From Halovenus sp. (GTDB lineage: Archaea; Halobacteriota; Halobacteria; Halobacteriales; Haloarculaceae), in NCBI GenBank assembly GCA_028275145.1, contig JAQCNG010000018.1, positions 1 through 5,748 of the forward strand: 5,748 bases of DNA. Direction: 5' to 3'. The notes beneath the pieces were generated by a model, which saw only the letters and a list, made by a program, of their open reading frames with translations, searched no databases and had not been told where the DNA came from. The position numbers and the translations under genes were made by a program. This document shows, one piece after another, positions 1 to 5,333 of this stretch (position 1 is the stretch's first letter; each line of letters begins with the position of its first letter).

Positions 1-1547
1 AGACGTTCCTCGATGTCGCCGGCGGCGTCTTTCAGCAACCCGAGCTCCTGGTGCATCTGTTTTTCGTCCTGTCTGGCCTTCCAGAAGTACGCCTCGTCGC
101 GGGTGTCCTCGGCGAGCAACACCACCACGCGGCCCTCGGTCTGTCGGCCGGTCCGACCCTTTCGCTGGATGGAGCGGATTGCGGTCGGCACCGGTTCGTA
201 GAACAGGACCAGGTCCACCTCCGGCACGTCGAGTCCCTCCTCCGCGACGGAGGTAGAGACCAGCACCTCGAACCCGCCGTCCCGGAACCGCTCCAGCACG
301 TCCTGTTGTTCGGTCTGTGTCATCCCGTTGCTCCCGTCGGTGTCCGACTGCCCGACGAACCGCTCGGTCTCGAAGTGGTCCGAGAGAAACTCCGTCAGTG
401 CCTCCGCGGTGTCCCGTGACTCCGTGAACAGGATGACCCGCTCGCCGTCGCCGATGCCGAGCGTCTGTGCGAGCAGGATGCGGGCACGCCGGAACTTCGG
501 GTGCAGGTCGTCGTACTCCTCGGCCTTGCGGGTGGCCGCCTTTATCGCCGGTTCCGAGACCATCCGCTGGTCGGCCTTCGAGGCACCCGAGGAGCGGGCG
601 GCCTCCCGCTGGCGCTCCATGTACCGCCGGAACGACTCCACGCTCTGTGTCTCGACGTAGGTCATCGCCGTCCGGAGTTTGCGCACCTCCGCGAGCAGAC
701 TCATCCCCCGGTAGCCCGCGGAGTCGTCGTCGTCCATCAGGCGCTTGACCCGGGCCTGTATCCGCTGTATCTCGCGCTCCGAGACGTCGGGTTTCGTGCT
801 GTCTGTCACACCCAGGTCCACGAGCGCGCTCATCCGCTCCCGGATGACCTCCCGAACGGACTCCCGGATCTCCTCGACGGCCTCGGGCAGTTCGATGCGC
901 TCCCACTCGACGTCTGTGTCGTGTGTGTACTCCGCCACGTCGGCGTCGCTCTCTGTCATCACCTCGACGTTCTCGATGCCGAGATTCTCACACACCGCCA
1001 GAATCGCCTCCTCGTCGTCGCCGGGGGAGGCGCTCATCCCGGTCACCAGCGGGTCCGCCGCGTCCTGGTGGTACCGCTCTGCGATGTAGTTGTAGGCGTA
1101 GTCCCCCGAGGCGCGGTGACACTCGTCGAACGTGCAGTGGGTCACCGGCGCGAGCGAGATGCGACTCCCCAGCAGGTCGTTTTCCACCACCTGCGGCGTC
1201 GCGAGCACCACGCGGGCGTCGGTCCACAGGTCCGCCCGGTCGTCCGGACTGACCTCTCCGGTGAACATGAGGATCTCCTCGTCGGGGATTTCGAGGGCCT
1301 CGCGGTAGAACTCGGTGTGCTGGGCCACCAGCGGCTTGGTGGGTGCGAGCATCAGCGACGTGCCACCCTGCTCGTGGAGACGCTGTGCGGTCACGAGCAG
1401 CGACACGGCGGTCTTTCCCAGTCCGGTGGGCAGACAAACTAAACTGTCGCTCCCCGCTGCCCGCTCGGCGAGTTCGACCTGATAGCGCCGCTCGTCGAGC
1501 ACCCCGGGCGTCACCAGCGGCCACTCGACGGTCCCGGTTGCTGCCAT
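1..1547 (-). CDS. hef: Hef/FANCM-family SF2 helicase (ATP-dependent helicase/nuclease), N-terminal part
   Basis: Reading the minus strand from the ATG at 1547 gives 515 uninterrupted codons to the left edge, with no stop, so the gene is cut by the window. Helicase motifs appear in order: Walker A PTGLGKT (residues 40-46, Lys45), motif Ia APTKPL (68-73), motif II DECH (141-144), motif III MSASPG (171-176), the second RecA domain from about residue 365 with STSVAEEGLDVP (431-442), and motif VI QRKGRTGRQ (461-469). The roughly 150 residues between the two RecA domains match the helical insert of Hef, FANCM and RIG-I-like helicases. In archaea, Hef acts on stalled forks and branched DNA, usually with a C-terminal XPF-type nuclease and a helix-hairpin-helix region. 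Those would lie left of position 1, so whether the nuclease is intact cannot be judged. This ATG is chosen because the QVELAERA-type segment and Walker A follow at the usual distance and a TATA-like element lies about 25 nt upstream. Family assignment is very secure. Confidence 0.95.
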   Translation of the reverse strand, partial: MAATGTVEWPLVTPGVLDERRYQVELAERAAGSDSLVCLPTGLGKTAVSLLVTAQRLHEQGGTSLMLAPTKPLVAQHTEFYREALEIPDEEILMFTGEVSPDDRADLWTDARVVLATPQVVENDLLGSRISLAPVTHCTFDECHRASGDYAYNYIAERYHQDAADPLVTGMSASPGDDEEAILAVCENLGIENVEVMTESDADVAEYTHDTDVEWERIELPEAVEEIRESVREVIRERMSALVDLGVTDSTKPDVSEREIQRIQARVKRLMDDDDSAGYRGMSLLAEVRKLRTAMTYVETQSVESFRRYMERQREAARSSGASKADQRMVSEPAIKAATRKAEEYDDLHPKFRRARILLAQTLGIGDGERVILFTESRDTAEALTEFLSDHFETERFVGQSDTDGSNGMTQTEQQDVLERFRDGGFEVLVSTSVAEEGLDVPEVDLVLFYEPVPTAIRSIQRKGRTGRQTEGRVVVLLAEDTRDEAYFWKARQDEKQMHQELGLLKDAAGDIEER

Positions 1548-1570
1548 ACACGTTCTTTGCTGTCTCCGCT

Positions 1571-1576
1571 GTTAAG
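1571..1576 (-). promoter_or_regulatory. TATA-like element for hef
   Basis: On the minus strand CTTAAC lies about 24-29 nt before the hef ATG, preceded by CGAACC. It is the most AT-rich point in a GC-rich spacer and is correctly placed for a haloarchaeal promoter giving a leaderless or nearly leaderless transcript. The match to TTTATA is only partial, and the call rests mainly on position. Confidence 0.45.
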
Positions 1577-1609
1577 GGTTCGCGTAGCGCGGTGAAAGTG
1601 GTCGCCGTC

Positions 1610-1631
1610 GAACCCAGTTCAGACGGTGAAC
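1610..1631. repeat. Cluster of three GAAC/GTTC half-sites (operator-like)
   Basis: GAAC (1610-1613) and GTTC (1617-1620) form an 11-bp palindrome with a 3-nt centre. GTTCA (1617-1621) also pairs with TGAAC (1627-1631) across a 5-nt centre, so the middle half-site is shared. The cluster sits about 35 nt upstream of the presumed hef TATA element, a position suited to an upstream regulator site. Arms this short occur often by chance, and no known haloarchaeal regulator motif is recognised. Confidence 0.2.
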
Positions 1632-1639
1632 GCCTGTGA

Positions 1640-1763
1640 CCAGAGCGCACCCTCCGACGGGACTACCGGCGTCTCGCGGCCAGAGCGCACCCTTCGACGA
1701 GACTACCGGCGTCTCGCGGCCAGAGCGCACCCTCCGACGAGACTACCGGCGTCTCGCGGCCAG
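1640..1763. repeat. 40-bp tandem repeat, 3.1 copies, each with a hairpin
   Basis: Three adjacent 40-bp units occupy 1640-1679, 1680-1719 and 1720-1759, followed by the first four bases (CCAG) of a fourth. Each unit begins with an invariant 14-nt segment CCAGAGCGCACCCT. It is followed by a potential hairpin: left arm CCG, a bulged A, then CGAGAC; loop TACCGGC; right arm GTCTCGCGG. This gives nine pairs with one bulge. The units differ only at unit position 15 (C, T, C; bases 1654, 1694, 1734) and position 21 (G, A, A; bases 1660, 1700, 1740). The array fills most of the space between the divergent hef and HAD genes and lies upstream of both promoters. The unit length is not a multiple of three, so it does not encode a repeated peptide. 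It could be a minisatellite, a protein-binding array or part of a structured RNA; the sequence does not decide. Confidence 0.93.
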
Positions 1764-1795
1764 GTCCGGCACCTCGTGTCCGCGCACGCGCAGTC

Positions 1796-1810
1796 AGAAA
1801 CTACTTACAT
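1796..1810 (+). promoter_or_regulatory. Promoter (BRE/TATA-like) for the HAD gene
   Basis: CTTACAT at 1804-1810 lies 26-32 nt before the ATG at 1836, with a purine-rich AGAAAC stretch just upstream where a BRE would be. The spacing fits a leaderless transcript starting at or near that ATG. It also argues against the in-frame GTG at 1824, which is only 14-20 nt downstream of the element. Confidence 0.55.
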
Positions 1811-1835
1811 CCCGCCGTTGTAGGTGGCTCTCCCG

Positions 1836-2474
1836 ATGAGTAGCGAGTACGATTTCTGGTTGCTCGACCTCGACGGGACGCTCGTCGACGTCGAGACGTC
1901 CTACATACACGAGGTCGGCCGGGAGGTCGGTGACAGACTGGGCGTGTCGTTCAGCGCCAGGCAGTCCGAACACCTCTGGTACGGTTTCGGCGACACGCGC
2001 GAGCGGGTGTTTGCCGAGACCGGTGTCGACCCCGAGCGGTTCTGGGCGACGTTCCACGCGGTCGACGACCCAGGCCCCCGAGGGGCGGCCACACACGTCT
2101 ACCCCGACGCCGCCCCGTTCGTGGCGAGTCTGGACGCGCCGACGGGGCTGGTGACCCACTGTCAGACGTTCCTGACAGAACCGATACTGGAGACACTCGG
2201 TATCGACGACTGGTTCGACGTCGTGGTCTGCTGTGACGAGGAGACTGGCTGGAAGCCGGCCCCGGAGCCGCTCGAACTGGCGATGAGAGAGCTAGGTGTG
2301 GCGGGCAACGGCCACGCCGGCGCGATGGTCGGCGACGACCCGTCTGACGTCGGTGCCGCTCACAACGCCGGTCTGGATGCCATCCACGTCGACCGACACG
2401 ACTTCGACCGACTCGGCGGTGCGGTCGACGGGGCCAGACATGTTAGTGAGCTTACCGACGTCGTCGACGGCTGA
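1836..2474 (+). CDS. HAD-superfamily hydrolase (phosphoglycolate phosphatase-like)
   Basis: A 212-residue soluble protein with all four HAD motifs: motif I DLDGTLV (11-17; Asp11 the expected nucleophile, Asp13 the acid/base), motif II Thr107 in GLVTHCQ, motif III Lys140 in GWKPAPEP, and motif IV MVGDDPSDVGAAHNAG (164-179; Asp167, Asp168, Asp171). Residues about 18-90 form the C1 helical cap that sets substrate choice. The length and the GWKPAPEP and GDDPSD patterns are those of phosphoglycolate phosphatase and beta-phosphoglucomutase-like members, which hydrolyse small phosphomonoesters with Mg2+. The actual substrate cannot be read from sequence. The ATG at 1836 is preferred to the GTG at 1824 because of promoter spacing and because the protein then begins a few residues before the first strand. 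The gene is divergent from hef, and the next gene begins 40 nt downstream. Confidence 0.9.
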   Translation: MSSEYDFWLLDLDGTLVDVETSYIHEVGREVGDRLGVSFSARQSEHLWYGFGDTRERVFAETGVDPERFWATFHAVDDPGPRGAATHVYPDAAPFVASLDAPTGLVTHCQTFLTEPILETLGIDDWFDVVVCCDEETGWKPAPEPLELAMRELGVAGNGHAGAMVGDDPSDVGAAHNAGLDAIHVDRHDFDRLGGAVDGARHVSELTDVVDG

Positions 2475-2484
2475 ATCCGGGGCC

Positions 2485-2489
2485 TTTTT
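2485..2489 (+). terminator. T5 tract between the HAD and Hsp20 genes
   Basis: Five Ts follow a GC-rich stretch ten nt after the HAD stop codon. Archaeal termination often occurs at short T runs, so this may end part of the HAD transcripts. The same tract lies 26-30 nt before the Hsp20 ATG, so it could instead be the core of a weak promoter for that gene. The two readings cannot be separated from sequence. Confidence 0.3.
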
Positions 2490-2514
2490 CGCCCGCCAGG
2501 TCGTAGACCGACCA

Positions 2515-2871
2515 ATGTCAGCGCTCCGTGACGCCCTGCGTGACCTGCCGGAGGCGGTCTTTGCCGACCTGCTGGAGAGCGAAGACGCCTATCTCCTGGT
2601 GGTCGATCTGCCGGGGACGACGTCCGAGACGGTGGACGTGAGCGTCAGGTCCGGACGGATAGAGGTCGAGGCGCTCCGGGAGAAAGAGCTGCCGGAGGGG
2701 TTCAGCTACGAGTCCGAGCAGCGCTCGCTGTTCCTCGATGCCGACCTCCCGGTGCCGGCCGACGCGAACGCCCACGAGGCAACCGCGTCGGTCGACCGGG
2801 GTGTGCTGGAACTCCGCCTGCCAAAGGGCACAGAGGAGAGGGTCACAACAATCACAGTCGAGGACGAGTGA
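2515..2871 (+). CDS. Hsp20/alpha-crystallin family small heat-shock protein
   Basis: A 118-residue protein that is almost entirely an alpha-crystallin domain. It opens with a short N-terminal segment (about residues 1-20), then beta strands around AYLLVVDLPG (25-34) and the VDVSVRSGRIEVEA segment. It ends with the family signature ATASVDRGVLELRLPK, which carries the A...GVL core. Small heat-shock proteins are ATP-independent holdases that assemble into oligomers and keep unfolding proteins soluble. The short N-terminal arm and the lack of a clear IxI/V C-terminal anchor (it ends TTITVEDE, where ITV may serve) suggest a compact member. The start is the ATG at 2515; reading further upstream in this frame would run through the HAD gene. 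The stop is 11 nt before the UbiB-family start, suggesting co-translation. No heat-shock promoter element is recognised. Confidence 0.88.
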   Translation: MSALRDALRDLPEAVFADLLESEDAYLLVVDLPGTTSETVDVSVRSGRIEVEALREKELPEGFSYESEQRSLFLDADLPVPADANAHEATASVDRGVLELRLPKGTEERVTTITVEDE

Positions 2872-2876
2872 GGGAG
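2870..2876 (+). promoter_or_regulatory. Shine-Dalgarno-like site for the GTG start of the UbiB gene
   Basis: GAGGGAG overlaps the Hsp20 stop codon and leaves six nt before the GTG at 2883. An in-frame TAG at 2877-2879 blocks any earlier start, and the next in-frame ATG (3042) would remove the conserved N-terminal region. This site therefore fixes the GTG as the start. Confidence 0.6.
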
Positions 2877-2882
2877 TAGCCG

Positions 2883-4856
2883 GTGAACCCCCGCGCCTAC
2901 TGGCGGTTCCTGGTCGTCGCCTGGCAGTTCCTGCCGTTGCTTCTTTCCTACGCACGCGACCGACGGCGGTTCCTGCTGTTCGGTCGCTCGCGGCAGGTCA
3001 GCCCCGAGCGGCGCCGCCGCCGGGCGGAGAAACTGCTCGATTCGATGCTCACGCTGGGGCCGACGTTCATCAAACTCGGGCAACTCCTCTCGACGCGACC
3101 CGACGTTCTGCCGCCGGAGTACATCGCGGAGTTCGCGAAACTCCAGGACCGCGTCCCGCCGGCGGACTGGGCCGAGGCCGAGGCGGTCATCGAGGCGGAA
3201 CTCGGGCCAGTCGAGGAGCGGTTCGACTCACTGGATACGGAGCCGCTCAGCGGGGCGAGTCTCGGCCAGGTCTACGAGGGGGTGGTCGACGGCCAGCAGG
3301 TGGCGGTGAAGGTGCGCCGTCCGGGCGTCCGGAAACTGGTCGAGGCCGACCTGCGGGTCATCCGCTGGTCGGTGCCGATACTGGCGCAGTTTGTCGACGA
3401 CGTGCGCTCGTTCTCGCTGTCGACGCTCGCCGACGAGTTCGCAAAGACGATTCGTGAGGAGATGAACTACGAGCGCGAGGCCGAGATGCTCCGGGAGATA
3501 CGCGGCAACTTCCGGGACAACGACACCGTTCGCATCCCGTCTGTCGTGGCGACACACTCCACAGAGCGGGTGCTCACCATGGAGTACGTTCCGGGCACGA
3601 AGATCAACAACCTCGACCGTCTGGCTGAGCTGGGTATCGACCGCGGGGAACTCGCGGAGCGCCTGCAGTTTCTCTATCTCCAGATGATAATGGAGGACGG
3701 CGTCTTCCACGCCGACCCACACCCGGGTAACCTGGCCGTGGCCGACGACGGGACGCTCGTGCTCTACGACTTCGGGATGAGCGGGTACGTCGACCCGTAC
3801 ATCCAGGACAACGTCGTCGAGTTCTACACCGCTGTCGTGCGCGAGGACTACGACGCCATCATCGACGCGCTCGTCGAAATCGGCGCGCTCTCACCGGACG
3901 CGGACCGGGAACTCATGCGGGATATTCTCGACGTGGCGATGACGGACCTCCAGGGCGGTGACGTCGACCAGTACCGCATCCAGCAGATAATCGACCAGAT
4001 AGAGAACACCATCTACGAGTTCCCGTTCCGTATCCCCGCGAATCTGGCGCTGGTGTTGCGGGTCGCCACTGTCGTCGAGGGTGTCTGTGTGGCGCTTGAC
4101 CCCGAGTTCGACTTTGTCGAGGCGGCCCAGACGTACTTCACACGGGAGGGGTACGTCGAGGAGGGCGCGCGCAGGTACATCCAGTCGAGCGGCGAGCAGG
4201 TCCGTGAGGCGGCGGGCGCGACGGTGCGCGTGCCACCGAAACTCGAGAGCGTTCTGGACAGGATGGACCGGGATAACCTCCGGGTCGACGCCGCGATACG
4301 CGACCCGGAGGACCACTACGAGCGCCTGGCACGACGGGTGGTGCTTGGGGTGGTGTTCTCGGCGGGAATCGTCTCGACGACGGCGCTCTGGATTGCCGAG
4401 CAGACCACACAGGCCCTGTTCGGGGCGGTCGTGACCACGCTCGTCGGGTATCTCCTGTACCGGTCGTTCCAGACGGGGATAACCCTCTACGCGCAGTCCG
4501 ACGCGCAGTTCACCCGACAGCGACTCCGTGACCGCGACGAGGAGGAGGCGGAACTCGGCTTCGGTGAGGCGCTCACCGACGAGGAGGGCAACCCCGTCGC
4601 CCACGATGCCATGCCGACCCCGGCGGTGGCTGACGACAGCGACGAACCGGCAAAGACCGACGCTCCGGGGTCAGCGACATCTGAGTCTGACCGAGACTCC
4701 GGCGCGACCCGCGGGGGGATACCCGTCGACGACCAGGCCAACCAGAGGACCGGGGACACGGCGGATGGACCGGGTTCGGACTCCGAGACGGGTGACACAT
4801 CCGGGGATGACGACGAGGAGAGCCCCGGCAGAGACCGGGGCCTGAGCGACGGGTGA
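2883..4856 (+). CDS. UbiB/AarF/ABC1 (ADCK-like) atypical kinase, membrane-anchored
   Basis: A 657-residue protein with the UbiB-family layout. It has an N-terminal hydrophobic/basic helix (about 7-35) and the family-specific KxGQ motif as KLGQ (64-67) in TFIKLGQLLSTRPDVLP. The loop replacing the glycine-rich loop reads PLSGASLGQVYEG (121-133). The VAVK lysine is Lys143. The ExD position reads EMN (193-195). The catalytic block is HADPHPGN (276-283; Asp278, Asn283), and the DFG motif is Asp296-Gly298. Two predicted membrane helices follow at about 486-505 and 508-529. Residues about 540-657 form a low-complexity acidic Ser/Thr/Asp/Glu/Gly tail not typical of the family core. UbiB proteins are ATPases or atypical kinases that support quinone and isoprenoid-lipid biosynthesis at membranes. 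Haloarchaea make menaquinones rather than ubiquinone, so the exact role here is unknown and the name ubiB would overstate it. The gene is probably coupled to the upstream Hsp20 gene. Confidence 0.93.
   Translation: MNPRAYWRFLVVAWQFLPLLLSYARDRRRFLLFGRSRQVSPERRRRRAEKLLDSMLTLGPTFIKLGQLLSTRPDVLPPEYIAEFAKLQDRVPPADWAEAEAVIEAELGPVEERFDSLDTEPLSGASLGQVYEGVVDGQQVAVKVRRPGVRKLVEADLRVIRWSVPILAQFVDDVRSFSLSTLADEFAKTIREEMNYEREAEMLREIRGNFRDNDTVRIPSVVATHSTERVLTMEYVPGTKINNLDRLAELGIDRGELAERLQFLYLQMIMEDGVFHADPHPGNLAVADDGTLVLYDFGMSGYVDPYIQDNVVEFYTAVVREDYDAIIDALVEIGALSPDADRELMRDILDVAMTDLQGGDVDQYRIQQIIDQIENTIYEFPFRIPANLALVLRVATVVEGVCVALDPEFDFVEAAQTYFTREGYVEEGARRYIQSSGEQVREAAGATVRVPPKLESVLDRMDRDNLRVDAAIRDPEDHYERLARRVVLGVVFSAGIVSTTALWIAEQTTQALFGAVVTTLVGYLLYRSFQTGITLYAQSDAQFTRQRLRDRDEEEAELGFGEALTDEEGNPVAHDAMPTPAVADDSDEPAKTDAPGSATSESDRDSGATRGGIPVDDQANQRTGDTADGPGSDSETGDTSGDDDEESPGRDRGLSDG
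4822..4841 (+). repeat. Perfect 7-bp inverted repeat near the 3' end of the UbiB gene
   Basis: GCCCCGG (4822-4828) and CCGGGGC (4835-4841) flank a 6-nt loop, CAGAGA, 13 nt before the stop codon. All seven pairs are G-C. No T tract follows, so it is not a classical intrinsic terminator. It could stabilise or pause the 3' end of the transcript, or simply reflect the Gly/Pro/Arg codons of the low-complexity tail. Confidence 0.4.
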
Positions 4857-4931
4857 GGACAGCACGGCGGTGTCCAGGCGGAGAGTATCCGAGCAAGGGC
4901 CGACCGGCGAGGATGGGGTGAATCCAAACAG

Positions 4932-4938
4932 TTTATAC
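4932..4938 (+). promoter_or_regulatory. TATA box for the aIF5A-agmatinase operon
   Basis: TTTATAC lies 24-30 nt before the aIF5A ATG, just after CCAAACAG, which could hold the BRE. It is the best match to the haloarchaeal TATA consensus in the window. It sits in a 105-nt gap that is otherwise GC-rich. The spacing predicts a leaderless or very short-leader mRNA covering aIF5A and the overlapping downstream gene. Confidence 0.75.
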
Positions 4939-4961
4939 TGGCAGATGGATAACCGAGAGAC

Positions 4962-5333
4962 ATGGCGAAACAGCAGACCGAGGTTCGAGAACTCGACGAG
5001 GGGAGTTACGTCAATATCGACGACGTCCCCTGTCAGATAAACTCCTACAGCACGGCCAAGCCGGGGAAACACGGCAGTGCGAAGGCGCGCATCGAGGCGG
5101 AGGGGGTCTTCGACGGGCAGAAGCGGTCGCTGTCCCAGCCGGTCGACCAGAAGATCTGGGTGCCCATCATCGAGCGCAAGCAGGGCCAGGTGATCAACGT
5201 CCAGAGCAACGAGATACAGGTGATGGACCTCGACACCTACGACAACTTCGTGATGCGGGCCGGCGACGAGGAGCTCGAAACTGACGACCAGATCGAGTTT
5301 CTCGAACACGAGGGCAAGCGCAAGATTGTCTGA
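4962..5333 (+). CDS. eif5A: Translation factor aIF5A (hypusine-type, EF-P/eIF5A family)
   Basis: A 123-residue protein of normal archaeal length. The N-terminal SH3-like barrel (about 1-70) carries the modification loop [16 protein letters not shown] (30-45). Lys36, in PGKHG, aligns with the lysine converted to hypusine or deoxyhypusine in this family. The C-terminal OB-fold domain (about 72-123) ends KRKIV. IF5A binds the ribosome near the E site and relieves stalling, for example at polyproline, and its modified lysine reaches toward the peptidyl-tRNA. The gene has its own strong promoter, and its stop overlaps the agmatinase-like start in TGATG. In haloarchaea aIF5A has been reported as deoxyhypusinylated, and the clustering with an agmatinase-like gene has been used to argue for an agmatine-based route. 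Identification is secure; the modification state is inferred. Confidence 0.97.
   Translation: MAKQQTEVRELDEGSYVNIDDVPCQINSYSTAKPGKHGSAKARIEAEGVFDGQKRSLSQPVDQKIWVPIIERKQGQVINVQSNEIQVMDLDTYDNFVMRAGDEELETDDQIEFLEHEGKRKIV

Noticed and set aside
139..153. DECH instead of DEAH/DEAD in the Hef helicase as a sign of inactivity
   Set aside because: The Asp-Glu pair that coordinates Mg-ATP is intact, and Cys at this position is also found in the related RIG-I-type helicases. The numbers given are protein residues of Hef; on the DNA the motif lies near 1116-1127.
501..1442. 313-codon plus-strand open frame
   Set aside because: It lies entirely opposite the hef coding sequence, is rich in Val, His, Arg and Leu as expected for an antisense shadow of acidic GC-rich genes, and has no recognisable domain.
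988..1650. 220-codon minus-strand open frame overlapping the hef start
   Set aside because: It is a different frame of the same strand as hef, Arg/Gly-rich and without any domain; the hef frame here has Walker A and DECH motifs.
1640..1733. Shine-Dalgarno-like GGAGGG on the minus strand of repeat units 1 and 3
   Set aside because: No plausible start codon with coding potential follows at normal spacing, and the sequence is simply part of the repeated unit (unit 2 carries a substitution in it).
1640..1763. CRISPR array
   Set aside because: The 40-bp units are directly adjacent and nearly identical throughout; there are no variable spacers between constant repeats.
1626..1839. Two overlapping open frames of 65 and 67 codons through the tandem repeat
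   Set aside because: They are open because the GC-rich repeat lacks stops. The 40-nt unit shifts frame each copy, so the peptides have no repeated domain, and neither has a convincing ribosome-binding site or promoter.
3891..4604. 237-codon minus-strand open frame
   Set aside because: It is antisense to the well-supported UbiB-like gene, with the composition typical of a shadow frame.
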